From positions 1-15,623 of the forward strand of contig JAOXYB010026980.1 in NCBI GenBank assembly GCA_028565635.1: a stretch of DNA of 15,623 nt. The letters run 5' to 3'. The DNA is from Phoronis ovalis. Its lineage: Eukaryota > Phoronida > Phoronidae. How positions within the stretch are numbered: the first letter of the stretch is position 1; each line of letters opens with the position of its first letter. A program made the position numbers and the translations under genes. The notes beneath the pieces are model-generated. The model saw only the letters and a program-made list of their open reading frames with translations. It did not search any database and was not told where the DNA came from. Shown here piece after piece: positions 1 to 9,400 of the stretch.

Positions 1-1683
1 TATATCTATTTCCTAATAAATTTACGTGCAAAATTACGAAAGTTGAGTATTCGATTAGAGAAAATTGCTGCAGCACTGCTGAAAAAAAAACATCCTACTA
101 GGTGATCGGCATTCCCCGAATATCATTTTAACAATTTAAATCCGTTTTAGAACTGTTCTTTAATTCAACAGCATGACTAATATTTGGAAATTGACTTGCA
201 ATAAATGACAGATAACCGTACTAGCCCTACTAGTATTATTGCACAAATTATCTATTCTAGCTAGAAAATGTATGTATATTCAACCCCTCATCATTGTCGT
301 GGCTCTACGCGTGCAAAAACAGTAGGAGATGTAAATAAATTATAAATACATTAGTCTGCCTATTTAAAACATTTATTTAAGAGGTGTACTAAGTAAAGAG
401 GCATGAATAAAATTACAATTAATTTGGAAGAATTTTTTTTCCTTAATATCAATCGAATAACGTGTTATAATGTGAATTGCTCATATGAATTTTGCCAGAG
501 ATAATTAGTAGGTTGAAGGAAATCGTGACAGCTGCAATTAACATTTTACAAATGACATACATGAATATATGCTACAAATGGAAGTTTTCATTTAATCTGT
601 TGGCTGTATGATTCGGCATCATGGCTGTATGATTCCGCTAACTTCTCAACTTTACAAACACTGTAGCTCGTAATTTATTAAATACATGCATGTATTGGTA
701 ATACTGCATAATATTAGAATTTCCACGCTTAAGTCTAAATTCGACGAGCAGTTCATGGCACTTATATTAAACGAGTGGTTTATCTACAATTGCTAAGCCT
801 TTCTAACGAAGAGATACACTAACAAGACTCACAATTCAGGGATCAGGAAATTTCACTTATACTTTTACCAATATTTAAAAGAACGCATCAATTGAAAGCA
901 ATATTTCAAAATTCTAAGACACATTGCTTTCTTGAAGTTAAATTTGGCCAAATGTCACTATTATACATGCATCTCAAATGGTGTTGGATTCATGTACTTT
1001 TATTTTCTGTGACAGACGAAGAAAACAATGTTCATATAAGAGCTATCTTTTTGCTCCATTTCAATAAACTATTAAAAGTTGAACTGTAAGTATAATGCGT
1101 TTTGCTCAGCAGTACAAGCGTTTATTGTTGCCAGCAGATAATACGATGGATACTCTGTAGTTCTTTTATTTTATTAATAAAATGCAAAATAATTCCTGCA
1201 TGAATTCCAAAGACCGCAAATAACCATAACAAAATTAACATAACTATATACTCGTAATGTGTTTTATTTTTTTCCTTTATTCATGTAATAACGATTTTTT
1301 CTCATTCAAAATAATGTAAGGATATTTTAGCACTCCGTACTAAAAACTGTAATTGCCTATACGTGAAGTTTTGAATGACATTGCTGAATTATTGAATGCC
1401 ATTTGTTCGCAGATTAAAACTGCAATTTTTCCAGATTGTATCTATCATGCAGTGGGATAACTTAGAAGGAAAAAATCGTACTTTTCCTACAAAAGTTTTA
1501 CACCAATCTGAAAACGGCGTCATCTGGTTGAACTTGAGCATAAAGGGTGTTTTGGCAAAAGAAAAGTTATATTTCAATTATTGCATAGGTTAGATAAAGT
1601 AGATAAACAATTACATAATGCATATTGGCCGGGACTACACAATTCTCAAGTATTAGAGTATGCATTGTCCGGTTTCTGTGTAG
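1..1683. other. AT-rich stretch with no supportable gene
   Basis: I see no gene here. Open frames are short (65 codons or fewer), overlap one another on both strands and have AT-driven composition. The only local structure is a 21-bp tandem duplication near 601-640, in which TGGCTGTATGATTC occurs twice. Confidence 0.6.
601..638. repeat. Two-copy 21-bp tandem duplication
   Basis: The string TGGCTGTATGATTC begins at 601 and again at 622, followed by similar GGCAT and CGCTA ends. It is a minor local duplication with no evident function. Confidence 0.7.
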
Positions 1684-2025
1684 GTGATTAAACGGTTTGA
1701 TGATGACGGCAATGTAAAAACATCTATAACTGGCCTGCAAAAAATGCTGTTAATTACTGACAAACTGACCATCTACAAATTTCATTTATCTGCTTCCATT
1801 ACTTTAGTCCCAGTCCCTAAGGACGATGAGTCGATAGCAGCAACATCTACTAGAGAGCATTTGATAGATTTGGAGACAACGACTTCCGTAGAAATCGCTT
1901 CTATTTATACTGTCTCAGGTATAATAGATGTAGTTATGAAAAATGTTTCAGAATGCTGTAGTATACGAGTGTTGTTTAGGCAATGGCTTAGCTTGTTGTA
2001 CTTACAAGAAGACACCCGCAACTAG
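1684..2025 (+). other. Unassigned open frame, possible exon or element remnant
   Basis: This is a stretch of 113 codons with no stop, unusually long for this AT content. It has no ATG at its start (the first codon is GTG). The 5' edge looks like a splice acceptor: a pyrimidine-leaning GTCCGGTTTCTGTGTAG ends at 1683. A donor-like TCAG|GTATAA lies at about 1919-1920, so an exon of roughly 236 bp is conceivable. The middle of the translation includes PKDDESIAATSTREHLIDLE followed by a segment reading IASIYTVSGIIDVVMKNVSE. I do not recognise the family. The hydrophobic IIDVV segment after a polar run loosely recalls the start of an OB fold of RPA-like proteins, as carried by some Helitron elements, but that is a weak guess. 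A second frame (1943-2158) overlaps its end, which could mean a frameshifted remnant. Confidence 0.3.
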
Positions 2026-2159
2026 AACTATTATAATAAAGTATGAAATGTTGTCAGTACTCCCATTAACATATCCTACCCGCATGTCTAAGTTCACTCC
2101 TTTGGTGGTTCAGTTTAGTGCAATATACTTTATCTGGTGTAACAGTACTGAAATCTGAA

Positions 2160-4679
2160 GAAAAAATAAGTATACTCTAAACGAGAAGAAAAGAAAAGGA
2201 AATCAGACACACATTTAGAGATGTGCGCATTTTCAGCATCTGTACGGTCAGTGAATCTGGAAAGCAGTAACCCGGATGAGGAAAAAATAACTCGACAGAT
2301 AATTCTGTGGCGTTAATTGTCTTTTGAATGGCCAATCTAACCCGTGCAACCTAAATTGGCCAATGTAAATTATGTAGAAATATATTTAGATCTTAGCCAA
2401 CACACTCAATACAAATGTCATATTTTATACTATTTGCATGTTATTCCTCAATAATTGTTTTCCTTGTGCTGTGTATTAACACTCATAACTCATCTTGTCC
2501 AACTGACTATATGTTTCGTGTATGTGAAGGCCCATTTCCGTGAAGACAATTTATCTAAAAGGTTTCCGTTATCCGTTTACATCGTTAGTTCATTTTCAAA
2601 CTGATAAATAATGTGTATTCGATCATATTGTTTCCATGTGCATATGTATCAAAATAGAATACATTAATACGTACGTATAAATGTTGTAGCTAGGCATTTT
2701 AAAAATATGTTGTCAATTGTCAATTCACAAAGAATATGCATAAACCATAAAATAAGAGTAACTAAACAACTAACAAATGTTTGCTATCCTTCCTAAAATT
2801 TGAAAAGGCGTCTTTATTTAATAACATTTAATAAAGATAGAAATGACTAAAGTATCCCACTCTGTCATATCACCTATTTTTAACGTTTTGTGGAAATATT
2901 TTTAAAAGAGTGAGTGATAAAACACCTTACAGGATTTTGAATTTGAAATTTTGCTTCGAAAGTTTATTTCATACCACAAATGTGTTACACATAAATGATC
3001 ATTTTTTTATCTAAAAAGCATTTACTATTTTAAGTCTAAGACAATAAATGCTTGTGTTTGGCGAAGAGTTGAAATGAAGTTCTTATGTCGATCTTCCAGA
3101 AAAGATGTTCTATCTAGAAGAATACCTTGTTCTGATTTAATACAGCGTTGATATCCTGTTCTCTACTGAAGCCGTAAATGTAACCATTGAACCAAAATAC
3201 AAGTACAGTAAGCTACTCCCTGCAGCAAACAACACATAATTAATTGTAACATCTTATTTTGCTTATGGTTACACTTGCGACATGTCAACTGTCCCCGGTG
3301 GCATCATTTAATAGACAAAGTCACGACAGTTCCATATTTTTAAATAACACCTAAGCAAGGATATTTCCAGAATTTTAGAACCCTATTTTACAAGAAAACG
3401 AGGATGTGCCTATGTGAAAAAACACCCTTTTTAAAATGTTCAAGAAAGTATATACAACTGGTAATTAATCATCATACTAATTATAATTGTTTGATGAAAT
3501 GCCGAGAAGTTACAATAATACTGATCACTTTTTTTAGTTTCGAGGACGGCAGTTTTGTTCGAAATAAATGCCCTTTACTGGACCTTTTCCGCCAATTTTG
3601 TGACGATGATGCATACCTATTTTGTTATTGAGTGATGCTACCGGGAAATTGTCCTGGTTAGATTTCACGTCTTCAAATGGTGACCTTTTTCCGACTAATT
3701 GCCATTTGACCTCCATTTTGGTGCCACTAACTAATTAAACTATTCTTGTTGATTGTATTGAAAAGTTAAAAATCTACTTCGTATTTTTCAGATGAGATGA
3801 ATAACTAAATACAGTGGAAATAAAAGTGATTGAGGTTTTCCTTACATCATTCCATAGCGCTTCTAACGGCAGTTGAGAAAGTATGGGTCAGTAAGCCATG
3901 ATGAACATATATGAAAACGCCGCAGAGATCGATTTATGTTTATCTACCAGCCCGTTTGTATGGTTTCATGAAAACTAGATGGCGACTAAGACACTTTATT
4001 TTCAGGGTTGTAATGAAATATAACAGAACATATGTTTTAGGTTCGTGGTTTGTATCACATAGGTTTTTTTCTTCATGCTGTATTTATAACACTGATAACA
4101 CATTAAGCTTGGCATTTATTTTAGCATGTAAATAACTACATTGTAAATGTACTCGAGTTTTGGTTTTGCACCTTGCGTGAAGACAACATTTTCCAAATAT
4201 AATGTGTTTAGAAGCATCATTTCAACATGACCATACCATGGCAGCCATAGTAATGACTAAATTCAAGTAGCAAAAAAATGTGTTGAAAATACTATAATTA
4301 TTCAATCTCGGATTTTTCTATTAATATGCAACTTAGTTTAATATGACTGACGCTACTAGCTGATTCTGGTTATTTAACATAAGCACGTAAAAAAAACAGG
4401 CTAGGATACAAGAACATCGCTAATGATTTTTCTTGGTAATATGCAATGAAATATGAGGTTCAAAAAACTGTGACAGAGACGTTAGAACTATAGAACTTAG
4501 ACATTGCTCTTATACATTAGTGTTTCATACGCCCATGAATACTGTAACAGAAAAAGGAAATTGAATTGGTGTAAGAATGTAAAACACTGTCAAACTTTGA
4601 AAGATAATGTGTATCTTTGTTACCAAATGTTGCTACTTATTGTTGGCGATATACTAAATGTAGCAATGCTGGAATGATT
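2160..4679. other. Long AT-rich stretch without a supportable gene
   Basis: About 2.5 kb with only short scattered frames (75 codons or fewer). Near 3711-3721 there is a CCTCCATTTTG motif, the reverse complement of a CAAAATGGAGG string that recurs at about 8198-8208. Both could come from a dispersed element, but 11 bases prove nothing. I see no RNA gene and no sizeable repeat array. Confidence 0.55.
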
Positions 4680-4847
4680 TTAAAATGTCACGAATGTCAC
4701 AAAAATGAGGCCAATGCATCCACAACATGCTAATACCAAGGCCAAAATTAAAGCGGAAACAACTTGACAGTAGTTTAGCTGACGCGACGGCGAACTTGCA
4801 ACGGCTCGCAGTTGATGATGCCGGTTGGTGATAGATGTGTTGCACTT
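4680..4847 (-). other. Short open frame ending in a transmembrane-like segment
   Basis: Read from 4847 down to a TAA at 4680-4682, this frame gives 55 residues. The first half is polar (TSITNRHHQLRAVASSPSRQ). It is followed by a long hydrophobic, Cys-containing run (VVSALILALVLACCGC, then IGLIFVTF) and the stop. An in-frame TAG immediately upstream (4850-4848) doubles as a possible acceptor AG, so this could be a terminal exon, though the preceding bases are not pyrimidine-rich. The patch is richer in G+C than its surroundings. It lies downstream of the CUB gene on the same strand, but the only plain acceptor gives phase 0, whereas the CUB gene's last intron is phase 1, so it does not simply serve as an alternative last exon. 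It could be the end of another small membrane protein, a pseudogene fragment or chance. A CD225/dispanin-like tail is possible but unproven. Confidence 0.25.
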
Positions 4848-5823
4848 CTAAGCTCATTTGAATTATCTTAATATATTGTTAATAATTACTTTCTACGAGT
4901 TTCACGAGATTTAGAAAATTAGAATGATAGGTAGGTTTTTAAATTAATTTTATTATTAAAAATTGTTATATTTCAAGATATTTTAAACTGTTTATTGAGA
5001 AGGTTTATTAACACTTATAACGCTTATGTATGTGCGTATTATTACACTACGGATGTAGAAGAGAGTTTTGTATAACATCGTTAACAAATATAATTATTTT
5101 ATTAACGCAATAGGCATGGTGATATTTTCTTCAACAAAACAACATAATATAACAACTAGCATTTTGTTCAAGTTCGTCGAGTGGTATTTACTCAAGGTCA
5201 GAAAAAGCCTAAGCATAAATATTAACCAGACATTATCTTATTTTTGCTCTGCCTGTATGTTCTACCTTATTTTTCTAAAGACGCTAAATCCTTGTCGTTC
5301 ATCTCATTGTTTGTCCAGTTTGTCCTATTTCAGGGCTGCTCAGTGCAGGGTTTAGCAAGGATCTCCCGATTGTTTAACAAGACCAAATTCTTTGTCGTCT
5401 TTGGACACGCAGGATTCAAATCGTCTAGCATGGACAGTTTACGTATGGAAGGGATCAAGTTGGCTAAAACGGACCCTGGAAACGGACAATTACTGAGAAT
5501 CACTGGCCTTGTTTTCATCCGGTCATGTCGGCATAGCCGGATTTTTACCGCTCAGTTAAAAGTAGCCGCAAGTCCGTGTTTAACTAAGTTATGTCTCCTT
5601 TAAAAATAAATTGTCTGTACTAGACGAACATGTGCGACATAAAGCAAGATTTTTGCAATCAGATGTTTATCCTCTGCTGGGAAGCTGTTTTGTCCATATT
5701 TTGCAAGCAAATATCTTGATTCGATTATGACGTGAATTTTCAAATGCTACTTATGCCATTAATTCACATGAAGTTTGCACAACAGAATAATGAGGCGCTT
5801 GCCAAACTGAATTAATAGTAACC
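4848..5823. other. Mostly featureless AT-rich DNA with one GC-richer patch
   Basis: The first ~400 bases are very AT-rich and empty. From about 5323 to 5600 G+C rises visibly, and an open frame on the plus strand runs to a TAA at 5601-5603, entered by an acceptor-like TTTGTCCTATTTCAG ending at 5333. The translation (for example GLARISRLFNKTKFFVVFGH) is not one I recognise, and the opposite strand is also open for 62 codons. This may be an exon of an unidentified gene or a decayed mobile element; the sequence alone does not decide. Confidence 0.3.
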
Positions 5824-5829
5824 TTTATT
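5824..5829 (-). promoter_or_regulatory. Candidate poly(A) signal of the CUB gene
   Basis: Minus-strand AATAAA (plus TTTATT), about 400 nt beyond the TAG stop, with a T/G-containing stretch further downstream. This is the first canonical hexamer I found after the stop; a variant ATTAAA at 5909-5914 lies closer. If either is used, the 3' UTR would be about 0.3-0.4 kb. No cleavage site can be read from sequence alone. Confidence 0.35.
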
Positions 5830-6229
5830 GGTTGTGTCAGAAGCTGAAACGTAACCAGTCCTTTGCAGCAATTCATTAGGCAACATACACAACATTGCAA
5901 CTCCCCGTTTTAATAAAAAACAACTCAAATACCAGCTCAAATTCTTGGACACGGTACAGTTTATGCCAAGATGTCAAATAATGTAACCAATGCAACAATG
6001 TACAGAGTTTGTAATGAACTGTTGTGAAGTCCCCATCTTACGTAGATATTGGATTTTTTTTGAGAAAAAAATCAATAAAAGCTTCAAACTGAGAAGGCAA
6101 GAGCAATTAATAGTTTCAGCTGTATATTTACTGGTACTTGTTGGTGTCTACATAGGTCATACACTATACCTCGGGACAGTACCACAGCAAAATGTTTTAG
6201 CTCATCTGTTATATGAGCCGGTTCCTGTT

Positions 6230-6438
6230 CTAAACCGTTTGTACGTGTATAATCCAGCAGACAGTCAAAATTAAAACACTAGCGGTTAATGTGGTGCTTC
6301 CTCCTCTTCCCTTGCTTTCTCCTATATCAGAAACTTTACTTTTTGCAGGACCATCAGTTTTGTCATGGCTAGGAACTGTATGTCCAGGATCGATGGTATG
6401 ACGAGTATTGTCTGTTGGTCTGTCGGTTACAGACGATG
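6230..6438 (-). CDS. Last exon: Ser/Thr-rich stalk and C-terminal hydrophobic tail
   Basis: The acceptor CCAATTTCATTGTAG ends at 6439. The exon supplies two bases that complete an Ala codon (G|CA) and then 68 codons to TAG at 6232-6230. The stalk is rich in Ser, Thr, Pro, Asp and Lys (for example TDRPTDNTRHTIDPGH). It ends with GRGGS, directly followed by a hydrophobic run (TLTASVLILTVCWII) and only HVQTV before the stop. A small-residue patch followed by about 20 mostly hydrophobic residues at the very C-terminus, with no cytoplasmic tail, is the layout of a GPI-attachment signal; the attachment residue would be near residues 457-459. A single-pass anchor with a five-residue tail is the alternative. 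Confidence 0.82.
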
Positions 6439-9400
6439 CTACAATGAAATTGGGACACATGTAGAAAACTTAACATTAAATTTTATAAAATTCTATTTGG
6501 TACTAGGATATAATTTATCCAGTATTCCAAACTAGGATATATATCATAGTTTGGAACACTCGTAGCTATTGTTACTTGTTACTTGTATTTCCGAAACTTT
6601 ATAAATATTGATTTACTTTATATTTCCATTTATATTTTAGACCAAGAGCTCTTATAATTTCTTCAGAAATGAAGATTTAGCCCTGATGATTCATGTACAT
6701 TCTACCTATTTTTTTATTTTAAAAAATACATGTTCGTATGACATGAAAAATATTTCGAATTTGCCTATCATAATCACATGGTGAATTTTCATTGGAAGAA
6801 TCAAACAAGAATGAGAAATTCTCTTTACCAAGGTGTTGCCATTTTAAATTCCAGTACTTCGCTTAACTTTGGACGTGTTTAAAAAAAAAAAAAATTACCG
6901 ACCCATACATAATTTTAAAGGGATTGTGCGTAAATTAATTTTAAGTTTTCAACGTTTTGAGCAAATTAGTTTAGAGTCTGTCACAAGATGATATGATGCA
7001 ATCTGTGTAGATTATTAAAAATAGGATAATATATATATATATACATAGCATGTATAATTGCTAGTGCGCGTCTTCTTTTTTAAAAACTTACCAGATTTAT
7101 AGGCATAATAAATCCATACAGGCTCAGCATTTGATGTTTGTCCAACACGATTCACGTACCGTATGGTTACCTGTGATTTTGTTGAATTGAACTTCAACTC
7201 CTGACGACGGCGTCTAACACGGTCGCTGCATATTTTATCAACCACATGGTGGCTGCCATCGACAACTTCTACGTATTCCTGACAACTATCCCTGCAAACA
7301 GATGGGAACTTCCAGTAAAAAAACAGCACTTTTTAAAAACTTATTTTAGATTTTGTTAAAAAGTGCATGACGGTGAGCCTTTGTCAATGTATTTTTTATT
7401 CCAACCAGTCAGGCTGTTTGACGACATCAATGCACCAATGCTGATTATGTTCATCGCAGAAAGAAGCTTAGCTATAATTGGTAAGAGAAGAAGAGAAGGT
7501 AATATCCAATTCAAGCTAAGGTTTATAGCTTTCATGATCAGCGGTAATTTTACCCCAGGTGTGGCATTGAGAATAGTTGAGTACCTATGTGCGTTATGAA
7601 GGGTAACAAATAGCCCCTTTTGGGGCCTACATTGTGAACGGAAATGAACGTTACTCGAATTTTCTAAGAATTTGGTTAATAAGCTGACAACGAGATAAAA
7701 AGAAAAGTAATTGTAATGACGTCACCTTTGTAGTATATACTAAACTTATATGCTTCGTGTATGTCAACTATTTAATTTTACGGTGCTACTCTTTTACCCC
7801 TCCCGATATCAAATGGTAATGAGATCTCATTTTTTGGAATATTGAACATTGCTTTTCTCAGTGCCCTTTTAATTATTTTACAGGTAAAAGTTGAAAGTAA
7901 AATTTTAACAATTTTGTTCCGAATATTTTTTGATGAAATCGTTTTTTCTTACTTTAATATTATGAAGGTAGATGTAAATATCACAATTTTGGTGATTTGA
8001 GTGATATTCAGAAAGTCAGTGACATTTTTTTCATTCATCCGTTTTTTTTTCAAATAAATTCTCTCTCACTTCAAATGTATTTTAGGAAGTGGCTATGTCG
8101 TACTGAGTCTACTGATACAACTTTTTTAAAATTTAAATTTAATCTATTTATTGCAAATAATATAAATCTAAGAATCCACTGTATTCCTCCGGGCTCAAAA
8201 TGGAGGCTATCTTGGATTTTTCCAGATTCAAAATTTGATATTTTAAAAATTTCGTGCAAGATTAAATAATTTCTTGGCTACAATTCATTTCTGTAAACCA
8301 AATTAAATCATCAAAAAATACTAAATTCCAGAATATAACCATTATCAATGAAATATAATAGTTATTAAATTTGTCCAAGCTAAACATTTAAAAAATGCTA
8401 TAGTAATTCTAAGTAAAAACAACACAAGTACTATTCAGAATTTTTAATAATGTCATAATACTCCAATTTGGAAATGATTAACTTTATTTGTGTAATATAA
8501 AGTTTATTTATATAATATAAATTTTAGAAAGTGTCTTTTGTTTTGAAAATCTAAACTTTTATAAAAATTTTAATTTGGCGCACTTATTTCCGGTCACCCT
8601 GTATGAGCGCAAAATTCATACCCTTTTTGGGACCAGTTATGAGCTGAAAATTTCTACATTTTATTATGGGACCTTTTTATCCGGTATTCCAGATGAGGAA
8701 ACAGATTGGAGCAACTAGCTATGTTTTTGACCATCTTTTTTGAAACAAAAGATCCTGTTTCCGTCTTTTTGGAGCAAGACAGTAACAACACCCTTTTATG
8801 ATTTACGCGTTCAATATTTTTGATTTTGCTATATTTTTTATCGTTTTCAGGGTGCCTTGTAGGAAACCCGGTCTAATTTCTAAAAAGTATACTTTTTCAC
8901 CCTGTTTTTTTAACGCACACCAACTGCGTACCCAACTATTCTGAGCGTCACCCCCGGGCCGGAAAATTTACGTGGCCATGATATATAAATGTAAATCTCA
9001 CGTTAGATGAACAGGTTTCGTAATTTGGATCTAATGATGAAACATGTATGAATATACCACTAGAAAAATCAGAGAAGGTATCAAGTACCTACGCCAGAAT
9101 GAACTGAAAAATAGTTTTAGCTATAAATAAAACCGATAAAGTAGTCCGTGTCGTGACAAACATCTGACTTCTGAATTGCGGATTTGGTTATTTAACTTTA
9201 GGTAACCTTTTTTCTTTCCAGCTGAGCGGGGGATGTTTTTATTTGAAAGTGGCTATAATTTCGCATGATAGATAGCACAGTTTGAAAATGTCCCTTTTCA
9301 CACGTTCTCTACGCATTTCCAGGCAAATTCCACCCTGGAGTCTGTAGTAAGAGTTCACGGAGAAGTTTATTGCTTTTTAAGGTTGCCGGAATCGGGAGTA

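Noticed and set aside
3534-3716. Minus-strand 60-codon frame starting MEVKWQLVGK
   Set aside because: It is antisense to another frame of similar length, has no splice sites in useful positions and no known motif.
5990-6274. Plus-strand open frame of 94 codons with a hydrophobic stretch
   Set aside because: It overlaps the last exon and predicted 3' UTR of the minus-strand CUB gene, has no domain and shows no splice context of its own.
7363-7599. Plus-strand open frame of 78 codons
   Set aside because: It lies inside the 2.4-kb CUB intron, has no recognisable motif, and its length is reachable by chance.
7611-7627. Rho-independent terminator
   Set aside because: A five-pair stem with a T4 loop but no following T-run on either strand; the DNA is eukaryotic.
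8071-8269. Open frames on both strands near 8.1-8.3 kb
   Set aside because: They overlap completely on opposite strands in AT-rich DNA with a CAAAATGGAGG motif; more likely mobile-element debris than a gene.
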